64,000 nt of DNA from Desulfatitalea sp. BRH_c12 (GCA_000961655.1 LADR01000013.1:175708-239707); one strand, 5' to 3'; numbered from the stretch's first letter, positions 1-8,415 are shown. Notes: generated from the letters alone by a model not told the origin. Made by a program: numbers and translations.

Positions 1-2
1 CC

Positions 3-104
3 TTCCCCAAGGAAAGCGACAAGGCTCTGCTGACCGCTTTGAACGCCCGTTTCAAGGCAGACGGCCCCGCCGGACGCATGGTTATCACGCTATCTGGACG
101 CTGA
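3..104 (+). CDS. C-terminal end of an unidentified protein (partial)
   Basis: An open frame enters from the left edge and stops with TGA at 102-104. The last 33 residues (for example ALLTALNARFKADGPAG) carry no motif I recognise. The stop lies 41 bases before the response regulator that starts at 146, so the two may be co-transcribed. Too little is visible to assign a function. Confidence 0.5.
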   Translation, partial: FPKESDKALLTALNARFKADGPAGRMVITLSGR

Positions 105-145
105 CGCAGCATTGCGCCGGCGGAATCAGACACAAGGAGACGATT

Positions 146-574
146 ATGGCGGAAAAAGTTTTGCTCGTGGACGATGAAAAAGATTTCTTGTCGGTCATGT
201 CCGAGCGCATGGCAGCCAGGGGCATGGATGTCACCGCGGCGGATTCGGCCGAGGAAGCCTTGGCGCAAGTCGAGTCCGGCGGCTTTGACGCCATCGTGCT
301 GGATTTGATGATGCCTGGCATGGATGGTATTGAAACCCTCAAAGCCATCAAACAGCGAAACCCGACGCTGCAGGTGATTCTGCTGACCGGGCATGCCACC
401 CTGGAAAAGGGGATCGAAGCCATGAAACTGGGCGCCATGGATTTTGTGGAAAAACCGGCCGATCTCGATCAGTTAACCCAAAAAATCAAGCAGGCACAGG
501 CTAAAAAGATGGTTTTGGTTGAAAAACGCATGGAAGAGAAATTAAAAAGTATTATTACATCCAAGGGGTGGTAG
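146..574 (+). CDS. Single-domain response regulator (CheY-like receiver)
   Basis: A 142-aa cytoplasmic receiver domain with no output domain. The acidic pocket (D9, D10 in VDDE), phospho-acceptor D53 (LDLMMPGMDG), T81 and K103 (KP) are all present. The receiver fold ends near residue 118 and is followed by a charged helix (KKMVLVEKRMEEK) that may mediate protein contacts. The start is supported by AAGGAG 7 bases upstream. Stand-alone receivers act through protein-protein contacts or as phosphorelay intermediates. The cognate kinase may lie to the left of the window. Confidence 0.93.
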   Translation: MAEKVLLVDDEKDFLSVMSERMAARGMDVTAADSAEEALAQVESGGFDAIVLDLMMPGMDGIETLKAIKQRNPTLQVILLTGHATLEKGIEAMKLGAMDFVEKPADLDQLTQKIKQAQAKKMVLVEKRMEEKLKSIITSKGW

Positions 575-575
575 T

Positions 576-617
576 CATCCTGGCGCCGGCTGGAAAAACT
601 CCAGGCCGGCTTGGATG
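576..617 (+). terminator. Possible terminator hairpin after the response regulator
   Basis: Imperfect GC-rich inverted repeat (576-594 against 600-617, core GCCGGC/GCCGGC, A-rich loop) just after the stop of the receiver gene and before the convergent gene at 626. There is no strong T-run, so termination is a weak inference. Confidence 0.35.
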
Positions 618-625
618 ATGCATTA

Positions 626-1129
626 TCATTCACTGCCTTGTGCTTCAAGGGCATCGATTTTCTCTTGAATCTCTTTAATTTGCGCCCGGCGCATGCCTTC
701 GGTGTAATATGGCCCCAAACCTCTTTGATTGATCTCATCGATCTGCTGCTGCAAGCGTCGGCGCTCGGCTTGAATGCGGGTTACGCGTTCTGTTTCAGCC
801 TTGTGCTGTTCTTCTTGGGCGCGTTCGAGGGCTTTTTGACGTGATTCGGCATCACTTTGCCGGTTCTGGCGCTCCACACCCTCCATCATACGTTCGTAGC
901 TTTCCCGGTAGCCCTTATCCTGAGCCTGATCCGGTGATACATCCTGAGCCTGATTCGGTGATACCCCCTTGATGATTTCGTAATCGGTACCTTCTGGCGG
1001 CGGCTTATTGCTGAATTTCTGTACCCCTTTGGTATCGGTCCATTTATAAATGTCCTCGGCGTGTACGCTCGCAGCTGCCAAAAATAGAAATAGAGCGGAT
1101 ACCAAAACACCCTTGATCCAAAGTCGCAT
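626..1129 (-). CDS. Secreted DUF4124-type protein with coiled-coil C-terminus
   Basis: 167 aa. An N-terminal signal peptide (MRLWIKGVLVSALFLF..., cleavage near ASVHA) is followed by IYKWTDTKGVQKFSNKPP, the signature of the DUF4124 domain found on periplasmic proteins of Proteobacteria. The C-terminal two thirds is Glu/Gln/Arg-rich and predicted coiled coil (residues ~75-165). The start at 1129 is preferred because GGGAGG sits 5 bases upstream; a longer frame to 1153 has no such site. Residues ~53-68 contain a duplicated SP(N/D)QAQD unit made by a 24-bp tandem repeat. Function unknown; likely periplasmic. Confidence 0.82.
   Translation of the reverse strand: MRLWIKGVLVSALFLFLAAASVHAEDIYKWTDTKGVQKFSNKPPPEGTDYEIIKGVSPNQAQDVSPDQAQDKGYRESYERMMEGVERQNRQSDAESRQKALERAQEEQHKAETERVTRIQAERRRLQQQIDEINQRGLGPYYTEGMRRAQIKEIQEKIDALEAQGSE
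917..964. repeat. 24-bp tandem duplication inside the DUF4124 gene
   Basis: Two adjacent 24-bp copies (917-940 and 941-964), differing by a single C/T change. They keep the frame and duplicate the peptide SP(N/D)QAQDV, so this looks like a recent slippage or duplication event. Confidence 0.8.
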
Positions 1130-1196
1130 TCTGACCTCCCTGCTTGCTGTCATTGTCCCCCTCTTATGACCGATTATAGGGATGGACCATGCTATG

Positions 1197-1613
1197 TCAA
1201 AATGGCACTGTTTCGTGCGCAGACGGTGGGGGCGGTGCTAAAATGAATCGATGAATGATCGCGAACAGATCATTGACATCGAAAGGTTTCGATAAAAAGG
1301 CATCGGCCCCCATCTGGAATGCTGTTTTTTCAAAGGCCGGATTGCTTGACATGATGATAAAAACAATGCGGGGGAATTGTTTTTTAACGCGTTCGAGCAG
1401 TTCCATACCGCTGATATCGGGAATATTGGCATCGGCGATCACGACATCCGCATTGTCGGGAGCCTTCTCTATGCACTGCCAAGCGTGAAAGCCGCTTTCA
1501 AAGGTGGTCACATGCCGGTTTGTGCCAAATTCTACGGTGTGCACGAAAAAATCGCGAACAAAAAAGTCATCGTCGATGATCAGGATTTTTGCCTCCGATA
1601 CCGGCGCCTGCAT
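1197..1613 (-). CDS. Single-domain response regulator
   Basis: 138 aa, one receiver domain: D15/D16 acidic pair, phospho-acceptor D61 (VIADANIPD), S89/S90 at the switch position, K109 (SKPF). A short Pro-rich tail replaces an output domain. The ATG at 1613 directly follows the stop of the upstream gene (TGAATG), so the two are very likely translationally coupled and functionally linked. It presumably acts by protein contact, possibly with the upstream two-module protein. Confidence 0.92.
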   Translation of the reverse strand: MQAPVSEAKILIIDDDFFVRDFFVHTVEFGTNRHVTTFESGFHAWQCIEKAPDNADVVIADANIPDISGMELLERVKKQFPRIVFIIMSSNPAFEKTAFQMGADAFLSKPFDVNDLFAIIHRFILAPPPPSAHETVPF

Positions 1614-2027
1614 TCAAGCCACCTTCAAAAAGGCCAAATCTTCGGGCTGACTGTTGAACATCAACGTCTGGCAGATGCTGTCCAGGTTTTCGTGCATGGC
1701 TGCTATGCGGTGTTCGCCCATGGGGAATCCCTTGGCCACTGCTTTGACCATCACGGCCAGCAGTTTGACGCGCTGATAAAAGACATGATCATAGTCAACG
1801 CAACTATGCGGTTGGCTTTGAAGCCCACCGACCGTGCTGTCCAAGTCAATGGATTCGGATTCCACATGGCGGGCATTTTCGAGCATGGCCCGTCGGCGGT
1901 GTTCCCCTAACGGGTATCCGTTCATATAGGCTTTTGCCATGATGATCATCAGTTTCAGGCGGGAGTGAAAAATATCATCCAGGTCCATTTCCCGGGTTTC
2001 AGAAGATGGAGAGCCTAATCGAAGCAT
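1614..2027 (-). CDS. Unknown protein built from two copies of one ~40-aa module
   Basis: 137 aa from ATG 2027, with GGAAGG upstream; a longer frame to 2447 runs through a dispersed repeat and is not credible. The protein is an internal duplication. FHSRLKLMIIMAKAYMNG YPLGEHRR in the first half matches FYQRVKLLAVMVKAVAKG FPMGEHRI in the second, each ending in an A-M-x-E-N-containing helix. No known domain recognised. The module is probably a helical hairpin. It ends exactly where the receiver gene starts, which suggests a partner or target of that regulator. Confidence 0.75.
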   Translation of the reverse strand: MLRLGSPSSETREMDLDDIFHSRLKLMIIMAKAYMNGYPLGEHRRRAMLENARHVESESIDLDSTVGGLQSQPHSCVDYDHVFYQRVKLLAVMVKAVAKGFPMGEHRIAAMHENLDSICQTLMFNSQPEDLAFLKVA

Positions 2028-2500
2028 AACGTTCCTTCCAGATGTCGATAGCGCGGAATTATAGGACTGATGATATGTAAAGATGCAATTAGCCTCTTGG
2101 CATCCGCAAGTCAAGCTTATCCTGCTGTGCAAAGGGCTAATCGTATTTGTGTGTGGGCGCATTTCAGAAACGGAACATCGTTCTACTCGTAGGGGGACCT
2201 TGTGTTCGTCCCGTGCGTATGACGAAATAGATCTTCTTGCTGAATGCTGTGCGTATCGCACAGCGAACACAAGGTTCGCCCCTACAGGTGAACGGATTAA
2301 GTGCCGCGTGGCGCGTTTCGCCTCAGGTCCACACCTGTGGTGAACGGCAGCTTTTTCGAAACTATAGGTGAGAAGTCTTATGGCTGAATTTCCAAATGCG
2401 GTTTTCCAGACTGTACCATTTTCGTTCCCCATTACCCAAAAGAGCAACCGGAGGATTCTCCGATTGCCCTTATAGTTTTTCTAATTGACTACTGAGTCGT
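2028..2500. other. Non-coding stretch containing a MITE-like inverted repeat
   Basis: I see no credible gene here. It holds the inverted repeat at 2189-2285 (listed separately) and otherwise AT-rich sequence that should contain the promoter of the leftward two-gene operon ending at 1197. Confidence 0.5.
2189..2285. repeat. MITE/REP-like palindromic element, copy A
   Basis: Long imperfect inverted repeat. The left arm 2189-2215 begins GTAGGGGGACCTTGTGTTCG and the right arm 2257-2285 ends CGAACACAAGGTTCGCCCC TAC. The flanking sequence ACATCGTTCTAC and the core GTAGGGGCGAACCT recur at 17982-18012, and shorter relatives occur near 32167, 43590 and 43776. This points to a dispersed non-autonomous repeat family. 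Confidence 0.7.
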
Positions 2501-3799
2501 TTAACGGCCTAAAAGCGAGCCGATGAAGCATCCGCCACCACCACCGGAAGACGAACCGCCGTCCGATAAGCCGGCACTGGGCAGAGTGCCATAGCCACCC
2601 ATTGTGACGATGGTGCCATTGGCTACGCCATCCATATCGCCTTCGCCGCCATCTTGCATTTGGCAGGAAGCGCTTTGGCCATCCTCGGCAACCACAAAGG
2701 TTCCGCTATAATCAACATAGCCCAATGCCGGATCGAACATGGCAAAACGCTCTTGCTGGCTGATGGCATGGGCAAAATACAGCGTGACCATAACCGTTTC
2801 GCCAGGCTGGTCGATGGCCATTCTGACATTGAAAAGACCGGCCGGGAGCGTGGGGCTCGGACCCGCGGGGACCGAAACCGTCGAGGGGTCTACGCCTTGT
2901 GCGGCTTCCAAACGGACGGTGCCGCTGGAAGATGTTGCGCTGACGCCGATTTGCTGATCGCCGAGGGCGGACATGAAACATTTCAGGTTGGCCTGATCCG
3001 CATCGGGGTGCCCGTCTTGATCCAGATCTGTGTCGGTCAGCAATTCCTGACTGTCGGGAATGCCGTTCGCATTGTCATCCGCAGCCCATTCCGCTGTTGT
3101 AAAAGAACAGCTGGCGGCCGGAGCGGAAGCGGCGTCCGTCTGATTGAAGTGCTGCGACGTCCAGTAGTAGTCCGTCAGGCCTTCGAGAACCAGGGGCGGC
3201 AACGTCGTCTGGGTCAGATAGGCATCGCTGTAAAGATCGAAAACGCATTCATCATCGCTGCCGCGGAAAACCTGCCAGCGGGTCAACTTGTGGGTGTCTC
3301 CCGCAGCCGAACCGCTGAATGCACTGGTCGCCAAGTCCGCATCCAGAGGGACATCCAGCGCGTTGTGGGACGGTATCTGGGCCGAAGGCGCAGCGGGAGG
3401 CGTCGCGTTCGGTGAAGCGCCCGAAATGGATGATGTGCGGAAAACCACTTCGTTGGAGTTTGCGCTTTCGTTGCCTTGGCTGTCGTAAGCACGAACGACG
3501 AAATAGTACACTTTATTGCTGGCAAGTTGGTTGATGGTGCAGGTTGTGGTTGCGCCTTCCCAACTCGGTCCGTTGTAATTATATGCCTGACCGGCGGCAC
3601 GGCCGAAAAGCCGATACCCGGAAACCGTGGCGCCCGTACTTGGGTCCCATTGTAGCGTCACTTGCGCGGCGATGCTGTCAAGAGGCGTGAATGCAGCCAG
3701 CAAAAGTGCGCACAGAAAGGTTCCTGCCAGATAGCGCATTGATTTGAAAATAATACTGTTTCTGCCGATAAGGTTTCTGTTGGTTGTATCGTGAGTCAA
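2501..3799 (-). CDS. Secreted fibronectin-III-like protein with Gly-rich CFI tail
   Basis: 432 aa from a TTG start with GGAG upstream; an internal ATG at 3739 is an alternative that leaves the signal peptide (MRYLAGTFLCALLLAAF) at the very N-terminus. Residues ~45-125 form a fibronectin type III domain (VTLQWDPSTGATVSGYRLFG ... YYFVVRAYDSQGNES). A second beta-sandwich follows, then a Ca-binding-like DNANGIPDSQE...DTDLDQDGHPD segment. The C-terminus is a Gly/Ser run ending GGGGGCFIGSLLGR. The same Ser/Gly-run-Cys-Phe-Ile ending occurs in the esterase at 28011, suggesting a shared export or anchoring signal. Role: extracellular or surface protein, partners unknown. Confidence 0.8.
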   Translation of the reverse strand: MTHDTTNRNLIGRNSIIFKSMRYLAGTFLCALLLAAFTPLDSIAAQVTLQWDPSTGATVSGYRLFGRAAGQAYNYNGPSWEGATTTCTINQLASNKVYYFVVRAYDSQGNESANSNEVVFRTSSISGASPNATPPAAPSAQIPSHNALDVPLDADLATSAFSGSAAGDTHKLTRWQVFRGSDDECVFDLYSDAYLTQTTLPPLVLEGLTDYYWTSQHFNQTDAASAPAASCSFTTAEWAADDNANGIPDSQELLTDTDLDQDGHPDADQANLKCFMSALGDQQIGVSATSSSGTVRLEAAQGVDPSTVSVPAGPSPTLPAGLFNVRMAIDQPGETVMVTLYFAHAISQQERFAMFDPALGYVDYSGTFVVAEDGQSASCQMQDGGEGDMDGVANGTIVTMGGYGTLPSAGLSDGGSSSGGGGGCFIGSLLGR

Positions 3800-3849
3800 G
3801 AGAAGTGCTCCATTTGTCAGTGAATGATGCCGGGGTCATTCTCTGGCGA

Positions 3850-4050
3850 TCATTTCAAGGTTACTAAAAGGGACATCTGGTACGCAGGCTCAGGGGGGCT
3901 GCAATTCCAGGGGTCACGGACCGTGGGAGTGTCTTCGCGCCGGCCTATGCCCGAGCGCCTCTCCGGTATATGCTTCGAATAATCAAATTTGCGCCGTTCA
4001 AAAAACGGGCGCCGTTCTGACAGGCAGGTTATAGTGAAAGCTTTGTTCAT
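3850..4050 (-). CDS. Small Arg-rich hypothetical protein
   Basis: 66 aa, ATG at 4050 with AGGCGG upstream. The central part holds repeated ERR(P/S)xxERR / RRSGIGRRE segments (SERRPFFERRKFDYSKHIPE), a pattern I associate with short conserved proteins of delta-group bacteria. Function unknown. It lies upstream of the CFI-tailed protein on the same strand with 50 bases between, so co-transcription is possible. Confidence 0.5.
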   Translation of the reverse strand: MNKAFTITCLSERRPFFERRKFDYSKHIPERRSGIGRREDTPTVRDPWNCSPPEPAYQMSLLVTLK

Positions 4051-4290
4051 CTAATCACATCCGCCTTAATGAAGTTTTTGCCAGTACTGCAGACCTAAAC
4101 CCAAATGCATTTGTTAGTCCGCAAGTTAGCAATATGCGTGCCTAATTGATCGATGGAATAAATAACTTATATTTCAATTGGTTGTAGTTTTGCCCCCGGA
4201 CATTTGGTCTATCGCAGGCCCCCGTTTTGGTGTGCGGTTACAATAATTGCCCTTTGGTTGGTATCTGGGGCAGGATGGGAGACGCTCATA

Positions 4291-4313
4291 GGACAATTTG
4301 GCGGGTATTGTCC
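4291..4313. promoter_or_regulatory. Inverted repeat, possible operator
   Basis: Perfect 7-bp dyad GGACAAT-N9-ATTGTCC about 50 bases upstream of the putative -10 box of the sensor kinase operon. It could be a binding site for an autoregulating factor; the regulator is not identifiable from sequence alone. Confidence 0.35.
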
Positions 4314-4339
4314 GGCGCGGCGACCTTCACTTTGATTTG

Positions 4340-4367
4340 TTGGGTCAATTCTGGTAATGGTTACAAT
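4340..4367 (+). promoter_or_regulatory. Possible sigma70 promoter of the sensor kinase operon
   Basis: TTGGGT (4340-4345) and TACAAT (4362-4367) separated by 16 bases, roughly 40 bases upstream of the kinase start. Predicted from consensus only. Confidence 0.3.
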
Positions 4368-4404
4368 AAGCTATGTGAGTAGAAGGAAATGACCATCAAA
4401 CGAA

Positions 4405-5925
4405 TTGAAAGTGTTCATGGATCCCAGTTACGGAATAACAGGCAAATTGTTGGTTTGGTTTTTTGCGATCGTGGCCATATTTTATGGCACGATACTGCTG
4501 CTCTATATGAATTTTCAGCAGGTAGTGCACATTTCCGAAACCATTGTCAGTAAGAATTACGCCATATCGGACTATTCCAAGCGCACGCTGGAAAACCTGA
4601 TCAGCATGGAGGAAAACGAAAAAAAGTATCATCTTCTTAAAAAGCAGGACTATCTTACTTTTTTTGCCGACGCGCGCAAAGAATTCGAAAGCAGCCTGCT
4701 GAAAATTCTGTCTTTGTCTGCCCGGGGTCAGGCCGTATCCTCCAAGTGGCAGGAGGTGTACGATGCCTATCGCAGCTATCCGATTCAAGCGGGCGATACA
4801 AAGGCCTTGGAGGAGGTCTCTTCCCCGGACAGCGTGTGGATCCCGGAGAAGGTGATCAATGAATGGATCAAGAAAATCTCGGCAGCACGCCTGGAAAATC
4901 AGCAAGAGGTCGAAAGCGCGACCCGCGAGCTCAACACCCGGGGGGTCAGGTCCGTTCAAAATGCGTTGATCGGGCTCGGCATATCAAGTCTCGTGGGGTT
5001 GTTGGGGGTGGTATTTCTGGCCTATTCCATGATTCGCCCCCTCAAGGAATTGATGCGGGGCATTCGCTCGATAGCCAAAGAAAGGCGCAGTGAACCGCTC
5101 AAAATTCATTCCAGGGACGAGTTTGGCGAACTGGCTGCGGCATTTAATGATATGGCCAGCCGTTTGCGTCAGGAGGAGCAGTTGAGATCCGATTTCATTT
5201 CCATGCTCAGTCACGAAATCAGGACACCATTGACCTCCATCCGCGAGTCGGTGAACATGATCGAAGAAGAGGTCATGGGCCCGATCAATGATCGGCAACG
5301 CAAATTTTTGGAAATTGCCGGGTCTGAAATCGGTCGCATCTGCGATTTGCTCAACCACCTGATGCAGGCATCTCGCCTTGAGCCGGGAACATTGAAACTG
5401 ACCCATGAGCCGGTGGACATTTTTGCACTCGTCGTGGCCTGCATTCAGATCCTGAATCCATCCGCGGAAGCCAAAAAAGTTTACATTATCTCCGAAGTTC
5501 CTCCCGAAACACCGGATGTCCTGGGCGACAGCCAATCCTTGCAGCAGGTTTTTTTGAACTTAATCGGCAATGCCATCAAATTTTGCGATGCGCAGTGCCA
5601 CATTTGGATCCGCGTCGGCAATATCGACAACCGCAATCGCATCACCTTCAGTGTGGTGGATTCGGGTCCCGGCATCCTTGAAGAAGATCAAGCCAAACTA
5701 TTCAATAAATTCTATCGGGCTGCAACGGTCAGGGAGCACCTGGATGGGGTCGGATTGGGGCTGAGCATCACCAAGAACATTGTCGAAGCGCACGGCGGCG
5801 CCATTTGGGTCGAAAGCCAGGTGGGTAAAGGCGCCACATTCAGCTTTAGCTTGCCGGTTGCTGTTTCAGACGCTCGATCCGGCCAGACCGCCAGCCGCTG
5901 GCGGAAAAAAGCCCATGCACAATGA
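4405..5925 (+). CDS. Membrane sensor histidine kinase, GlrK/QseE-like
   Basis: 506 aa. One membrane segment lies at residues ~13-35, a ~150-aa extracytoplasmic helical sensor follows, and a second membrane segment lies at ~192-214. Then come a HAMP linker (~215-265), HisKA with LSHEIRTPLTS, and a HATPase domain with N (NLIGNAIKF), G1 (DSGPGI) and G2 (GVGLGLSI) boxes. The start is ambiguous: TTG 4405, GTG 4411 and ATG 4417 are all in frame, and the AAGGAA at 4383 sits far upstream. The order kinase - lipoprotein - sigma54 activator matches GlrK-QseG-GlrR of enterobacteria, where the system monitors envelope state. The same role here is inference. Confidence 0.9.
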   Translation: MKVFMDPSYGITGKLLVWFFAIVAIFYGTILLLYMNFQQVVHISETIVSKNYAISDYSKRTLENLISMEENEKKYHLLKKQDYLTFFADARKEFESSLLKILSLSARGQAVSSKWQEVYDAYRSYPIQAGDTKALEEVSSPDSVWIPEKVINEWIKKISAARLENQQEVESATRELNTRGVRSVQNALIGLGISSLVGLLGVVFLAYSMIRPLKELMRGIRSIAKERRSEPLKIHSRDEFGELAAAFNDMASRLRQEEQLRSDFISMLSHEIRTPLTSIRESVNMIEEEVMGPINDRQRKFLEIAGSEIGRICDLLNHLMQASRLEPGTLKLTHEPVDIFALVVACIQILNPSAEAKKVYIISEVPPETPDVLGDSQSLQQVFLNLIGNAIKFCDAQCHIWIRVGNIDNRNRITFSVVDSGPGILEEDQAKLFNKFYRAATVREHLDGVGLGLSITKNIVEAHGGAIWVESQVGKGATFSFSLPVAVSDARSGQTASRWRKKAHAQ

Positions 5926-6171
5926 GGCTGCCGGTGGACGCTTTAGCGGAAACATACACAAACGCATGGATCATGACATGAAGATCGGCACGCCAAACGA
6001 ACACACAGGCCCAGCGGGAATATATAATGTATTGCGCCCGAAGATGCAGTTGGTATACAAAAAGCTATTATCATGACGAGTCGATTTAGTTGTGTGCGGC
6101 CGCAAGCATAATCGTCGCCCCAATATGGGGAGCCGGCGACGCCAGTGTAATGGAATCCAAGCAAGGAATTC

Positions 6172-6852
6172 ATGAAAAGAACATTGAAACGCATTTCTAA
6201 ACTACACACAAGTATCCTGATACTCGCCTGCCTGGCTGTTTTGGCCGCAGCTGGGTGCCGTGCCCCCTTTTTCAGACCGGTTGCCCAAAAAGCCGCCTTC
6301 TCATCAAGTGAGATGAAAAAGTATGCTGAAGCTCTGAACGCGTACCGAGCCCAGGATTATGCGACGTCAGCCCGGCATTTTGCCACCCTGCGGGAGCAAG
6401 CGGCCGGGGACGACGTGGCCCGGGTGGCATTGTACGGGATCGCCTGCTCTCGATTGATGAGTGCCGAGACAATCAAAGAATATCGCGATGCGATGGCTCT
6501 GTGGGACAGATGGATGCGATCCCCACCGGTCAGGCCGCCCTATCATGAGAATGCGGCTATGATGGCGCCCATTCTAAAAGAAAAGATGATTTTTTCATTT
6601 ATTTTACTCGACTCCGAAGAGTTCAAGGATGAAAAAAATCAAGATGCTGTGGATGTGTTCATTTCGCAGGTCGATCGGGAATCACAGCGATTGAAGCCAA
6701 AATTGGATAATACGGTCCAGAGTATTGATCAACGGGACGAAAAAATCAAAGCGCTCGAAAAAGAAATTGCGCGGTTGAACCAGCAGATCAAAGATTTCGA
6801 GAGCATCGATCAGAAAATACAGAAGAAAAAAAGCGCCATACCGGCAGATTGA
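6172..6852 (+). CDS. QseG-like lipoprotein between kinase and regulator
   Basis: 226 aa, ATG 6172 with AAGGAA upstream. N-terminal signal sequence with a lipobox-like AAGC (Cys at residue ~29). A TPR-like helical stretch (YAEALNAYRAQDYATSARHF) follows, and the C-terminus is a long coiled coil (KIKALEKEIARLNQQIKDFE). Its size, lipid anchor, coiled-coil tail and position between a GlrK-like kinase and a GlrR-like activator are those of QseG/YfhG, the outer-membrane partner of that kinase. Sequence similarity to QseG itself cannot be judged here. Confidence 0.75.
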   Translation: MKRTLKRISKLHTSILILACLAVLAAAGCRAPFFRPVAQKAAFSSSEMKKYAEALNAYRAQDYATSARHFATLREQAAGDDVARVALYGIACSRLMSAETIKEYRDAMALWDRWMRSPPVRPPYHENAAMMAPILKEKMIFSFILLDSEEFKDEKNQDAVDVFISQVDRESQRLKPKLDNTVQSIDQRDEKIKALEKEIARLNQQIKDFESIDQKIQKKKSAIPAD

Positions 6853-6916
6853 TTGATAAGTGCCGGCTGCGCGAACCGCCTCCGGTGGGGGGCGTTTGTT
6901 GCAAGGAAAAAAATAA

Positions 6917-8293
6917 ATGGCAGGTTTATCGACAGAAACAATGTCATCCATTCTTATCGTGGATGACGATCAAAACGTGTTGCAAGTTCTCGAAGCGCGT
7001 TTACAATCCTCCGGCTTTACGATCTACAAGGCGGAAAATGGGCAGGATGCCCTGCGACTGTTGAAAGACATTAAAATCGATCTGATGATATCGGACATGA
7101 AAATGCCCGGCATGAGCGGTATGGAGGTTATGACCAAAGCCCGATCGCTCCATCCGGGATTGCCCATCATCTTTCTGACGGCTTATGGGACGATCCCCGA
7201 TGCGGTCAAAGCGGTCAAGGCCGGCGCCATCGATTATCTGGCCAAACCTTTTGACGGACGCGAGCTGGTGTACAAACTGAAAAAAGTGCTCGAGGAAAAC
7301 CCGCGCCTTTCGCCACACAAAGATGAAGATACCCTGCTCATCGATATGGAAAGTGCCGTCAGCCCCAAAATGAAGGAACTCTACGAACTGGTACGCAAAG
7401 TCGCCCTGAGCGATGTCAATGTGCTCATACTGGGCGAAAGCGGTGTTGGTAAAGAGCGCATCGCCCGGCTGATCCACCGTCTAAGCGCAAGGGTCAAGCA
7501 GCCTTTTGTGGTAGTGGACTGCGGCAGTACACCGGCGGGCTTGTTGGAAAGCGAGCTTTTCGGGCATGTGCGCGGCGCGTTTACGCACGCGGTGACGGAT
7601 AAACGCGGCTTGATCGATACAGCGGACAAAGGGACGCTTTTTTTGGATGAGATCGGCAATATTTCCACGGAAATGCAGGTTCGTTTGCTCAGATTTCTCG
7701 AAGACCGCAAGATCAGGCGCATTGGCGATTTGAAAGAAAATGCGGTGGATTGTCGCGTGCTGGCAGCCACCAACTCCGACCTGATCGATGACATCAAGAA
7801 CGGTCGCTTCCGTGAAGACCTGTATTACCGTCTGCGCGTGGTGACCCTGCAAATTCCGCGTCTGCGCGACCGGAAAGAAGATATCCCCCTGCTCGCCGAT
7901 CTCTTTGTGAAATCTTATGCGCGTCAAAATGGTACCCGCCTGGCCAAATTGCCCCCGGAAACCGTCGAATACCTGGTATCCTATCCGTGGCCCGGCAATG
8001 TGCGCGAGCTGAAAAACGCCATCGAGGCAGGCATTGTTCTTTGTCATGGAAACGTGCTGCGACCCGAGGACATGCATCTTTCGGGTCTTCCGACCTTCAA
8101 GCTCGCCGAAGAAAGCGTTGGTGAAAACTCCTTCTCACTTGAGGATACCGAACGAAATGCCATTGTCCGGGCACTCAAACAATCGGGCGGCGTGCAGAAA
8201 GAGGCCGCTAAGTTGCTTGGCATCAGCCGGCGGGCGATTCACTACAAGATCAAAAAATACGAAATCGACTCGGCCGCGTTGCGGGTGCGATAA
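6917..8293 (+). CDS. NtrC-family sigma54 response regulator, GlrR-like
   Basis: 458 aa. Receiver (residues 10-120; D15-D17, D60, K109 region), AAA+ sigma54-interaction domain with Walker A GESGVGKE, Walker B-type FLDEIG, and a Fis-type HTH at the C-terminus (KEAAKLLGISRRAIHYKIKK). ATG 6917 has AAGGA upstream; an alternative ATG is at 6941. The sigma54-contact loop reads GAFTHA instead of the consensus GAFTGA. It should activate sigma54 promoters when phosphorylated by the kinase at 4405. Third gene of the three-gene signalling set. Confidence 0.93.
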   Translation: MAGLSTETMSSILIVDDDQNVLQVLEARLQSSGFTIYKAENGQDALRLLKDIKIDLMISDMKMPGMSGMEVMTKARSLHPGLPIIFLTAYGTIPDAVKAVKAGAIDYLAKPFDGRELVYKLKKVLEENPRLSPHKDEDTLLIDMESAVSPKMKELYELVRKVALSDVNVLILGESGVGKERIARLIHRLSARVKQPFVVVDCGSTPAGLLESELFGHVRGAFTHAVTDKRGLIDTADKGTLFLDEIGNISTEMQVRLLRFLEDRKIRRIGDLKENAVDCRVLAATNSDLIDDIKNGRFREDLYYRLRVVTLQIPRLRDRKEDIPLLADLFVKSYARQNGTRLAKLPPETVEYLVSYPWPGNVRELKNAIEAGIVLCHGNVLRPEDMHLSGLPTFKLAEESVGENSFSLEDTERNAIVRALKQSGGVQKEAAKLLGISRRAIHYKIKKYEIDSAALRVR

Positions 8294-8325
8294 AAATCAC
8301 GCACGCGGTACGAAAAGGAGTCCCT

Positions 8326-8415
8326 ATGATAGAAATTCTCATCATCGTTGGCGTGATAGGCGTCTGGTATCTCATGCAGGCCTATATTTTGCCCAAAATG
8401 GGAGTGTCCACCTGA
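8326..8415 (+). CDS. 29-residue single-span membrane peptide
   Basis: A short ORF with a strong ribosome-binding site (AAAGGAG, 5-base spacing). It encodes one hydrophobic helix (IEILIIVGVIGVWYLMQAY) followed by ILPKMGVST. The aromatic/Leu helix followed by LPK-x-GV-x-T resembles very small conserved membrane peptides I have seen in other bacteria, but I cannot name a family. It begins 32 bases after the sigma54 regulator and is probably in the same transcript. Confidence 0.6.
   Translation: MIEILIIVGVIGVWYLMQAYILPKMGVST

Larger units (their letters stand above)
4051..4404. other. Intergenic, divergent promoter region
   Basis: No gene seen. The region separates the leftward gene at 3850-4050 from the sensor kinase operon and contains the inverted repeat at 4291-4313 and a plausible promoter at 4340-4367. 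Confidence 0.5.

Noticed and set aside
1614..2447. Long 277-aa version of the duplicated-module protein
   Set aside because: The N-terminal 140 residues are encoded by the inverted-repeat element, and an internal ATG with a ribosome site fits better.
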